This document shows, in pieces, positions 1-4,591 of a DNA stretch of 8,084 bases; within the stretch, counting starts at the first letter, position 1, and each line of letters begins with the position of its first letter. Source of the stretch: Clostridiales bacterium (GTDB taxonomy: Bacteria; Bacillota; Clostridia; Christensenellales; UMGS416); assembly GCA_012515725.1 (NCBI GenBank), contig JAAYXU010000242.1:1-8084 (forward strand), given 5' to 3'. Both the position numbers and the translations under genes were made by a program. A model generated the notes under the pieces. That model ran no database searches. It was not told where the DNA came from and worked only from the letters and a program-made list of their open reading frames with translations.

Positions 1-610
1 CCTGGGGTATTTCGATACCGCTACTACCGGCTATTTCGGCGACGTCACCGAGCAGGCGGTCAAGGCCTTTCAGAAGGAAAACAAGCTCTCGCAGGACGGA
101 GCGGTGGGCCGGCAGACGTCCGACGTATTGTTTAGCAATGAAGCCGTTCGCGAGCCGGTCGTGTCGGTTAAAAAGCCTGCGCCCAAAGTCGTAAAGAGCA
201 GCAAGCCTATCGTAGGCAATATGCGCGACTGGTTTTCGTATGTCAACTCGCGCTGGCCCAGAGGGAGTAAGTGCCTGGTCATCGATTACGAAACCCGTAT
301 ACAGTATAATATGATTCGCGTGGGCGGCTACAACCACGCCGATGTGGAGCCCGCTACCAAGGACGACTGCGCCAAGCTCCTTAAAACGTACGGAGGCTCC
401 TGGAGCTGGAATCGCCGCGCCGTGGTCGTTCGCATAGGCGGCGAATACATAGCGGGCAGCACGAACGGATATCCGCACGGCTACGAAACGGTGAGCGGTA
501 ACAATATGACAGGCCAGGTCTGCATCCATTTCCTCAACAGCCGAAACCATGTGCGCAATCTCGTGGATCCCTCCCACCAGGCGATGGTGCGCAAAGCCTC
601 CGGCAAGTAG
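1..610 (+). CDS. Peptidoglycan-binding domain protein, 3' part (N-terminus outside window)
   Basis: The gene is open from the left edge (frame begins at base 2), leaving 202 visible residues. Residues 1-45 match the end of a PG_binding_1 repeat: LGYFD, then GDVTEQAVKAFQKENKL and a DG-VG turn, a fold that binds cell-wall peptidoglycan. A Lys/Pro/Val-rich linker follows (about 46-73), then a C-terminal domain (about 74-200) with DWFSYVNSRWPRG, NHADVEP (111-117), YGGSWSWNRR, a PHG (158-160) and GQVCIHF (C174, H176). I recall this C-terminal arrangement from clostridial and bacillal peptidoglycan-binding proteins. The conserved His and Cys recall L,D-transpeptidase-like enzymes, but the classical SHGC signature is missing, so enzymatic activity is only a guess. 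The protein is probably exported; the signal peptide would lie outside the window. It ends in TAG and converges on the next gene with a 6-nt gap. Confidence 0.85.
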   Translation, partial: LGYFDTATTGYFGDVTEQAVKAFQKENKLSQDGAVGRQTSDVLFSNEAVREPVVSVKKPAPKVVKSSKPIVGNMRDWFSYVNSRWPRGSKCLVIDYETRIQYNMIRVGGYNHADVEPATKDDCAKLLKTYGGSWSWNRRAVVVRIGGEYIAGSTNGYPHGYETVSGNNMTGQVCIHFLNSRNHVRNLVDPSHQAMVRKASGK

Positions 611-620
611 CGGGGGCTAC
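607..620. other. Small hairpin joining two convergent stop codons
   Basis: GTAGC (607-611), loop GGGG, GCTAC (616-620) form a perfect 5-bp stem. The TAG stop of the rightward gene (608-610) and the TAG stop of the leftward gene (617-619 on the minus strand) sit in opposite arms. An outer pair, GGCAA (602-606) with TTGCC (628-632), could extend it with a 7-nt bulge. There is no T-run on either strand, so it does not qualify as an intrinsic terminator. It may only limit convergent read-through or protect 3' ends. Confidence 0.4.
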
Positions 621-1282
621 CGATCGGTTGCCTGTCCGTCCTGCCTGGCTCCCTCGCGGTCGGCGAGCAGGAGCTCCGTGACCGAAACCTCGTAGGCGAC
701 CCGGTTGACGACGGTTTCGTCGTCAAGCTTCTTCTGATAGTCCCGGCTCTGCAGCCGTCCGCTGATGATAATGTGGCTGCCCACGTCCAGCGTCTGGGCT
801 CTCCGCGCGACATGACCCCAGGCGATCACGGGAATGTAATCGGATTTTCCGTAGGGGCGGTTAACCGCTATCAGCAGATCGGTTATTTCGCGCCCGAATG
901 GCGTCGTCCGATAGTTCGGGACGCGGCATAGGAATCCATCCAGCATCACGTCATTCGGATTGACGATATCCGGCTCTGGCGGCCCCAGATACCGGGCAAA
1001 CGCCGTCAGTATCAGGCGGTTCTTCCCCTCCTCCATCCGGTTATAGGAACGCACCTGACCCCTGACGACTACCTTGTCCCCTATCCCGACGGGCCGGGAA
1101 AGAAGGAGGCGCTCTGGCACGGTGACGGGGACGGTGTCGATGTTTCCCGATAGCCGGGAAACATCGAGCATCATCCTGAAGAACCGCTCCTCGAACAATG
1201 CGTGCGATAATTCGGGAGATTCCGCGGCGACGCCCTGCAGCACGATCCGATTGTGGTCATAGATCCCGTCTTCCATACCCAC
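617..1282 (-). CDS. Tandem OB-fold single-stranded DNA-binding protein
   Basis: This 221-aa protein appears to hold two SSB-like OB folds. The first (about 10-100) has NRIVLQGVAAESPE, FFRMMLDVSRLSG and GDKVVVRGQVRSYNR. The second (about 109-207) is the clearer match: NDVMLDGFLCRVPNYRTTPFGREI, LLIAVNRPYGKSDYIPVIAWG and VGSHIIISGRLQSRDYQKK, the classic SSB core. It is longer than standard SSB (about 110-180 aa) and lacks the acidic DDDIPF-like tail, ending instead in a polar ATDR. I infer binding to single-stranded DNA in an accessory role rather than as the main replication SSB. The GTG at 1282 follows GAGGTG by 5 nt. An ATG two codons in (1276) lies 7 nt after a second GAGG, so the start is uncertain by two residues. 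It lies 82 nt downstream of the deacetylase gene on the same strand. Confidence 0.82.
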   Translation of the reverse strand: MGMEDGIYDHNRIVLQGVAAESPELSHALFEERFFRMMLDVSRLSGNIDTVPVTVPERLLLSRPVGIGDKVVVRGQVRSYNRMEEGKNRLILTAFARYLGPPEPDIVNPNDVMLDGFLCRVPNYRTTPFGREITDLLIAVNRPYGKSDYIPVIAWGHVARRAQTLDVGSHIIISGRLQSRDYQKKLDDETVVNRVAYEVSVTELLLADREGARQDGQATDR

Positions 1283-1353
1283 GCCCTCACCTCATGTATT
1301 GCTGATACCCGTACAGATGAATCCTATTCACGGGCGAAGCCCAATATGTATGT

Positions 1354-1365
1354 AAATCCGGATTT
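1354..1365. repeat. 12-bp perfect palindrome at the deacetylase gene end
   Basis: AAATCCGGATTT reads the same on both strands and touches the TGA stop of the deacetylase gene. With no loop it cannot form a normal transcription terminator, and no T-run follows. It may be a protein-binding site or chance. Confidence 0.25.
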
Positions 1366-2135
1366 CATGGTTCGTTCACGTGCTGGGTTCCGGCGTGATC
1401 GATCCAGTAGTTGTCCTTGGAGATAAGCTCCGATACTGTGACGAATTCAAATCCCTTTTCCTTGAGGCCTCGGATAATACCCGGCAGCGACTCTATCGTA
1501 TGTTCTCCATTCATGTGCATGAGTATGATCGATCCGGGCTTGACCCTTTCCAGTATGCGCCGCGTCATCTCCGACGCGGAGAGCCCCATCCAGTCCAGGC
1601 TGTCCACATCCCACTGAATAACATGAACGCCCATCGCCCGGCAGGTCCGTACGACTGTCGCGTCATACTCGCCGTAGGGCGGGCGAAAAAGGTCGACCGG
1701 CTCGCCTGTCAGCGCGGTGATTTTGTCGTTGCAGAGCCTTACTTCCTCTTCGATACCCTGGGGGGACATGCCCTTCATATGCGCATGGGTATCTGAGTGG
1801 TTCGCGATCTCGTGACCTGCTCCGGCGAGAGCGCAGACCTCGGCCTGGTAGCGGTCGATCCAGAAGCCGACCAGGAAAAACGTAGAGCGTATATCCTCGC
1901 CCTGCAATATGTCGATGATCGCGTCGGTCGTATCAGCGCCCCAGGCCGCGTCGAAGGTGAGCGCTACCTTTTTCTCCTGCGTGGCCACATTGTATATGGG
2001 CAGATCGTTGTCGGGCGTTCCGAAAACAGCCGTATCAGCGCCCATGACGCCCACATAAAGGAAGGATGCCGCCACCAGTGCCGCCACCACCGCCAGCCGC
2101 ACGGTAAACTGTCTGGGCACGACGAATATCCGCAT
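1365..2135 (-). CDS. pdaB: PdaB-like polysaccharide deacetylase (NodB domain, membrane-anchored)
   Basis: The 256-aa protein has a short basic N-terminus, a hydrophobic anchor (about 12-31) and a NodB domain (about 55-240), so it probably acts outside the cell membrane on peptidoglycan N-acetyl groups. The motifs are visible in order: LTFDAAWG (59-66, D62), NHSDTH with H113 and H117, RPPYGEYD (151-158), WDVDSLDW (175-182) and IILMH (203-207). The motif-1 form FDAAWG, in place of FDDG, is what I recall from the sporulation PdaB/YlxY-like branch, so PdaB is the best name, though a paralogue such as a YlxY-type protein cannot be excluded. Replacement of the second Asp by Ala removes a metal ligand used by classical NodB deacetylases. 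The ATG follows GGGAGG by 9 nt. In Bacillus subtilis PdaB is needed for spore maintenance; a sporulation role here is inference. Confidence 0.85.
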   Translation of the reverse strand: MRIFVVPRQFTVRLAVVAALVAASFLYVGVMGADTAVFGTPDNDLPIYNVATQEKKVALTFDAAWGADTTDAIIDILQGEDIRSTFFLVGFWIDRYQAEVCALAGAGHEIANHSDTHAHMKGMSPQGIEEEVRLCNDKITALTGEPVDLFRPPYGEYDATVVRTCRAMGVHVIQWDVDSLDWMGLSASEMTRRILERVKPGSIILMHMNGEHTIESLPGIIRGLKEKGFEFVTVSELISKDNYWIDHAGTQHVNEP

Positions 2136-2274
2136 ATCCCGAATCCTCCCCCGGTCGATTTCTTTTTATTATATGCACCCGCGTGATGAAAAAGAAAAGG
2201 GACACGGTGGAAATGAAAATGCTCATACGATAGATAGCGGTAAAATGTATTGTAATATGCGGATCTCTATTCGA
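2136..2274. other. AT-rich spacer between the 93-aa gene and the deacetylase gene
   Basis: This 139-nt stretch is clearly more AT-rich than its surroundings. Apart from the possible -10 at 2168-2173 and the ribosome binding site GGGAGG (2145-2150, minus strand) I see no ORF with a good start and no terminator-like hairpin with a T-run. It suggests that the deacetylase gene has its own promoter rather than relying on read-through. Confidence 0.4.
2168..2173 (-). promoter_or_regulatory. Possible -10 element for the deacetylase gene
   Basis: The minus strand reads TATAAT here, within CATATAATA, 32 nt before the ATG at 2135, in an AT-rich stretch. No convincing sigma-A -35 lies 16-18 nt upstream (the position is a C/T-rich run), and no clear sigma-E, -G or -K -35 is seen. 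CATATAATA fits the -10 pattern reported for sigma-K (CATANNNTA), but the upstream AC element is not at the usual distance. Confidence 0.3.
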
Positions 2275-2556
2275 TTATTTCTGTTTGCTGTCGTTCTCCA
2301 TACAATCATATATCTCCAGCATTTTTCGCCTGAGCCTATGCATGCTCGCCGTACCGCCCAGCATATTCAGTGCCATCACCTTCAGCGTCTGCTCCCATGA
2401 CCAATCGGCGATTTCCTGCTCATAGATCTCCATATATTCCCCGGGGTCCTGCGACTTCCTGCGCAAATATTCCGATATCGCCTTTTCTTTGGGGGTAAGA
2501 GAGACCTCGGTATTCCTGTGAAAAATCCATCTGAGCGCTTTGCTTATACTGTTCAT
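2275..2556 (-). CDS. Small hypothetical protein, 93 aa
   Basis: I do not recognise this protein. It is polar and looks all-helical. It starts MNSISKALRWIFHRN, then a Lys/Glu-rich stretch (SLTPKEKAISEYLRRKSQD), an acidic aromatic segment (YMEIYEQEIADWSWEQ, 41-56), a short hydrophobic helix (TLKVMALNMLGG, 57-68) and a charged C-terminus ending KQK. There is no signal peptide, membrane segment or Cys pair. The ATG at 2556 is preferred because GGGAGGA (2561-2567) lies just upstream. A GTG at 2589 would add 11 residues (MYCGTACREDY) but has no comparable site and would place the GGGAGG inside the gene. It follows the 46-codon gene by 45 nt on the same strand, so it is probably co-transcribed with it and the MmcQ/YjbR gene. 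Confidence 0.7.
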   Translation of the reverse strand: MNSISKALRWIFHRNTEVSLTPKEKAISEYLRRKSQDPGEYMEIYEQEIADWSWEQTLKVMALNMLGGTASMHRLRRKMLEIYDCMENDSKQK

Positions 2557-2560
2557 ATAA

Positions 2561-2567
2561 TCCTCCC
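2561..2567 (-). promoter_or_regulatory. Ribosome binding site setting the 93-aa gene start
   Basis: GGGAGGA on the minus strand, 4 nt before the ATG at 2556 (5 nt counted from GGAGG). It overlaps the TAG of a 12-codon ORF (2567-2605), so translation of that leader could affect ribosome access. Confidence 0.6.
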
Positions 2568-2605
2568 TACACGCCGTACCGCAGTACACGAATCGCTCTC
2601 ATCAT
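2567..2605 (-). other. Possible 12-codon leader ORF before the 93-aa gene
   Basis: An ORF reading MMRAIRVLRYGV then TAG starts inside ATGATGA, so its ATG overlaps the stop of the 46-codon gene, and its own stop overlaps the GGGAGG of the next gene. The arrangement resembles a translational relay or leader peptide. It is too short for coding evidence, and chance is a fair explanation. Confidence 0.2.
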
Positions 2606-2742
2606 TTGAGAACATACCGCTTGTCTTCGCACGTAAAGCGCCAGACCGCTATGCCGTCCTTTATTTGGATTTCGGTCAGCGCGTCATCGCAGTTCCCATG
2701 CGCTGCAATTCCGACGCGGGAAAAGACGCGGGGTGATTTCAT
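2602..2742 (-). CDS. Small hypothetical protein, 46 aa, overlapping the MmcQ/YjbR gene
   Basis: The minus strand has a complete 46-codon ORF starting with ATG at 2742 and ending in TGA at 2602. Its start overlaps the MmcQ/YjbR gene stop as ATGA, typical of translationally coupled operon genes. The peptide begins MKSPRVFSRVGIAAHGNCDD and continues with LTEIQIKDGIAVWRF and TCEDKRYVLK, an alternation of hydrophobic and polar residues suggesting a small beta-hairpin or sheet. There are two cysteines (C18, C38), no signal peptide and no membrane segment. I do not recognise a family. No separate ribosome binding site is needed if translation re-initiates at the overlap. It fills most of what would otherwise be a 182-nt gap between two leftward genes. 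It could be a chance ORF; the junction and composition make a gene more likely than not. Confidence 0.5.
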   Translation of the reverse strand: MKSPRVFSRVGIAAHGNCDDALTEIQIKDGIAVWRFTCEDKRYVLK

Positions 2743-3158
2743 CGGGATTCATGCTCAACTCCGGGCCCCACGCTGCACTGCGCGATCTCCCGCTGAATAT
2801 ACTTGGGGAGCTTGGAAACCGCGACTTTATACGCGTGGTCGATCATGCGCACTATCACGTCGTCGGGTACGGTCCCGTCAAGGCTAACCGTATTAAAATG
2901 CGGATGCAGTATGGGAGGGCAATGCCAGCCCCGCACCACAGGGCCCGGATAGATATTTCTAAATATCTCCGCCGACTCCGGTGTGCAGTTCAGCGTAACC
3001 TTTGGCTCGCCGCGCAGCATGAACGGCTGTGCAAAAATCCGCCCCTTGCTCCGCGACGGCGCTCTGACCTTAACGACCGGAAATACCGGGTCAAAGGGAT
3101 AATCCAAATACGCGCACGGTTTTCGCAGGCAGTAGTCGATGATTTCCTGATGGGTCAT
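2739..3158 (-). CDS. MmcQ/YjbR family protein
   Basis: This 139-aa protein has the size and pattern of the MmcQ/YjbR (DUF419) family, a small fold related to double-wing DNA-binding proteins with no firmly established function. Visible signatures are QEIIDYCLRKP at the start, PVFPVVKVR, KGRIFAQPF (38-46), KVTLNCTPESAEIFRN (53-68), HFNTVSLDGTVPDDVIVRMIDHAY (87-110) and a closing VAVSKLPKY. Usual members are about 110-130 aa, so it is full length with a short C-terminal extension (IQREIAQCSVGPGVEHESR). The ATG at 3158 matches the family start; GAAGG lies 10 nt upstream. The preceding micro-ORF stops within this ATG (ATGA), and the next gene starts within this gene's stop (ATGA). The likely promoter is at 3282-3310. 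Confidence 0.85.
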   Translation of the reverse strand: MTHQEIIDYCLRKPCAYLDYPFDPVFPVVKVRAPSRSKGRIFAQPFMLRGEPKVTLNCTPESAEIFRNIYPGPVVRGWHCPPILHPHFNTVSLDGTVPDDVIVRMIDHAYKVAVSKLPKYIQREIAQCSVGPGVEHESR

Positions 3159-3283
3159 CCTTCGTTCGCCTTCTTCATTATTGCCTTTATAAATCCCCCT
3201 TGGCCTGCGTCCCGTCGCTGTCGGAGCTCATCGATTCGCCCCACATAGCCCGACGCCTCCGCTTTCCACCGCCATATGCACAT
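3155..3283 (-). CDS. Possible micro-ORF upstream of and overlapping the MmcQ/YjbR gene
   Basis: One minus-strand frame stays open up to a TGA that overlaps the MmcQ/YjbR ATG as ATGA. Its C-terminal part reads GYVGRIDELRQRRDAGQGG then FIKAIMKKANEG, which looks like a basic amphipathic helix. The ATG at 3283 gives 42 aa but lies inside the predicted -10 and lacks a ribosome binding site. A GTG at 3244 gives 29 aa and is 11 nt after GGAGG (3256-3260). A competing ATG at 3246, 9 nt after the same GGAGG, opens a different 19-codon frame (MWGESMSSDSDG...). Only one frame can be the main product, and which one is unresolved. No family is recognised. It may be a leader peptide that couples translation to the next gene, or simply a 5' untranslated region. 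Confidence 0.3.
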   Translation of the reverse strand: MCIWRWKAEASGYVGRIDELRQRRDAGQGGFIKAIMKKANEG

Positions 3284-3310
3284 TATAACATAACTGTGAT
3301 ATGCTGTCCC
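3282..3310 (-). promoter_or_regulatory. Sigma-A-type promoter with extended -10 for the leftward operon
   Basis: On the minus strand a perfect TATAAT (3282-3287) is preceded by TGT, giving an extended -10 (TGTTATAAT). GGGACA (3305-3310, four of six matches to TTGACA) lies exactly 17 nt upstream. Transcription would start near 3275, leaving about 115 nt of leader before the MmcQ/YjbR ATG at 3158. It faces away from the ruv promoter. Confidence 0.65.
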
Positions 3311-3370
3311 AGGTTTTCCTCAACACATCGTTCTAGACGATATTCCGAAAAAGGCATTCAAAATCGCCAG

Positions 3371-3389
3371 CGTTCCCCCCAACAGAACG
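3371..3389. repeat. Everted repeat upstream of the ruv promoter
   Basis: CGTTC (3371-3375) and GAACG (3385-3389) form an inverted repeat with a 9-nt spacer, extendable to AGCGTTC/GAACGTT with one mismatch. It ends 15 nt before the ruv -35. GAAC and GTTC are the half-sites of the Gram-positive LexA box, but here they are in the opposite order and spacing, so this is a candidate operator, not a LexA box. Confidence 0.3.
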
Positions 3390-3404
3390 TTTTCCACCCT
3401 CCGA

Positions 3405-3433
3405 TTGACAGCGGCGGGGGGATGACGTACTAT
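3405..3433 (+). promoter_or_regulatory. Sigma-A promoter of the ruvCAB-queA-tgt operon
   Basis: A perfect TTGACA (3405-3410), a 17-nt spacer and TACTAT (3428-3433, four of six matches to TATAAT). The predicted start near 3440 leaves a leader of about 28 nt containing GGGAGG (3451-3456). No canonical LexA box (GAAC-N4-GTTC) overlaps it. Confidence 0.65.
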
Positions 3434-3467
3434 TAGGGAAGCAAACCCCTGGGAGGATAGCCTTTTC

Positions 3468-3965
3468 TTGCGGATACTCGGGATAGACCCCGGTCTGGCC
3501 ACGGTAGGCTACGGTGTAGTCGACGAGGACGCCGGCGCGCTCAGGCTGGTGAACTACGGGATCGTGACCACGCCAGCCGGTATGCCTCTACCATCGCGGC
3601 TGCAGGCCATATTCGCCGATGTGCAGACACTGATCTCCAGCTATCGTCCCGACGCGGTGGCGGTGGAGGAGCTGTTTTTTCGGCGAAATGTGTCTACCGC
3701 GCTGACCGTCGGGCACGCCCGGGGCGCGGTGTTGGTGGCCGCTATGAGCAGCCTTGATGCCGGGCGTCTTTATGAATATACGCCTATGCAGGTCAAGCAA
3801 GCGGTGTGTGGCTACGGCGGAGCGGATAAGCAGCAGGTGCAGCACATGGTGCGCGTGCTGCTGGCTATGGATCGCGAGCCGCGTCCCGACGACGCCGCCG
3901 ACGCGCTGGCTGTGGCCATATGCCACGCTAATGGTCGTCTTCTGGCCGATAATACGATACGGTAG
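3468..3965 (+). CDS. ruvC: Holliday junction endodeoxyribonuclease RuvC
   Basis: RuvC is the dimeric nuclease that cuts Holliday junctions symmetrically, working with RuvAB in recombinational repair. The 165-aa protein has the normal length and all four acidic catalytic residues in their motifs: D7 in RILGIDPGLATVGYG, E67 in VAVEELFFRRNVSTA, and D142 and D145 in RPDDAADALAVAICH. The central SRLQAIF and TPMQVKQAVCGYGGADKQQVQ segments are also typical of the family. Translation starts at TTG (3468), which puts the family N-terminus MRILGIDPG at residue 1. GGGAGG (3451-3456) lies 11 nt upstream, rather far; together with TTG this may keep initiation low. It is the first gene of the rightward operon, and ruvA starts 8 nt after its stop. 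Confidence 0.97.
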   Translation: MRILGIDPGLATVGYGVVDEDAGALRLVNYGIVTTPAGMPLPSRLQAIFADVQTLISSYRPDAVAVEELFFRRNVSTALTVGHARGAVLVAAMSSLDAGRLYEYTPMQVKQAVCGYGGADKQQVQHMVRVLLAMDREPRPDDAADALAVAICHANGRLLADNTIR

Positions 3966-3973
3966 GTGATCGC

Positions 3974-4573
3974 GTGTACGCATACATACGGGGCGTCCTC
4001 GCCGGCAAGGAGCCCGACGCCGTGGTGGTCGAGGCTGCCGGCGTCGGATACCGGATACTGGCGGGCAGCCGGATGCTGGCCAGCCTGCCTCCACTGGGCA
4101 AAGAGGTCAAGGTATACACATATCTCAATATACGGGACGACGCGCATATTCTGTACGGGTTTCTGGACTCTGACGAGAAGGAAATGTTCCGGAGGCTGAT
4201 TACTATCAGCGGCATCGGCCCCAAGGTCGCGATGAGCATACTGTCGGGCCTGACGCCCGCGGAGCTCGCCCTCGCGGTCGTGACCGACGATGTGCGCTCG
4301 ATATCCCGCGTGAACGGCGTGGGCAAGAAGACGGCCGAGCGACTGATACTGGAGCTCAAGGGGAGCATCGGAAACGAGGAGCTGATATCCGGCAGCGCGG
4401 GTACGGCGCAGAATGCTCCGCAGCGCGACAGCGCGCGGGAGGCCATCGAAGCGCTGATGGCGCTGGGGTATACATCCGCCGAAGCGGCCCGGGCTGTATC
4501 GCAGATGCCCGAGTCGGTAAATACCGTCGAGCAGATCATCGTCCACGCGCTCAGGCAGCTGGACCGTGGATAG
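3974..4573 (+). CDS. ruvA: Holliday junction branch migration subunit RuvA
   Basis: RuvA binds four-way DNA junctions as a tetramer and loads the RuvB motors. The 199-aa protein shows three domains. The OB fold (about 1-63) has MYAYIRGVL, VVVEAAGVGYRI and YLNIRDDAHILYGF. The two helix-hairpin-helix motifs are ISGIGPKVAMSILSG (78-92) and VNGVGKKTAERLILELK (113-129). The RuvB-contacting C-terminal domain follows a Gly/Ala/Gln linker, with REAIEALMALGYTSAEAARAV (155-175). The start is GTG at 3974, with AGGTGAT (3964-3970) close upstream. It lies between ruvC (8 nt away) and ruvB (18 nt away), the usual operon order. Nothing is missing or unusual in the sequence. Confidence 0.97.
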   Translation: MYAYIRGVLAGKEPDAVVVEAAGVGYRILAGSRMLASLPPLGKEVKVYTYLNIRDDAHILYGFLDSDEKEMFRRLITISGIGPKVAMSILSGLTPAELALAVVTDDVRSISRVNGVGKKTAERLILELKGSIGNEELISGSAGTAQNAPQRDSAREAIEALMALGYTSAEAARAVSQMPESVNTVEQIIVHALRQLDRG

Positions 4574-4591
4574 TATGGCAGGGGGGTTTCG

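Larger units (their letters stand above)
3284..3467. other. Divergent regulatory region between the leftward operon and ruvC
   Basis: There is no supported gene here. The stretch holds the leftward -35, the rightward ruv promoter (3405-3433), an everted GTTC/GAAC repeat (3371-3389), and GGGAGG (3451-3456) before the ruvC TTG. The two -35 elements are about 95 bp apart, enough room for a shared regulator. A rightward ORF spanning 3200-3436 has no ribosome binding site and covers both promoters, so I do not treat it as a gene. Confidence 0.5.

Noticed and set aside
1332..1342. GGGC-GAA-GCCC hairpin between the deacetylase and ssb-like genes as a terminator
   Set aside because: Only a 4-bp stem and no T-run follows on the minus strand.
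1380..2186. Rightward ORFs opposite the deacetylase gene
   Set aside because: The minus strand has all NodB motifs in one frame with a good ribosome binding site, so the plus-strand frames are shadows.
2733..3248. Rightward 171-codon ORF opposite the MmcQ/YjbR gene
   Set aside because: Shadow of the MmcQ/YjbR gene, with no ribosome binding site and Arg-rich composition.
3328..3340. TCGT-T-CTAG-ACGA near-palindrome as an operator
   Set aside because: Asymmetric by an inserted base, short, and with no second copy.
3385..3394. GAACGTTTTC as a LexA box
   Set aside because: The Gram-positive consensus needs GAAC-N4-GTTC. Here GAAC is followed directly by GTTTTC, so spacing and half-site do not fit.
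3200..3436. Rightward 78-codon ORF across the divergent intergenic region
   Set aside because: No ribosome binding site, covers both predicted promoters, and the translated sequence is not protein-like.
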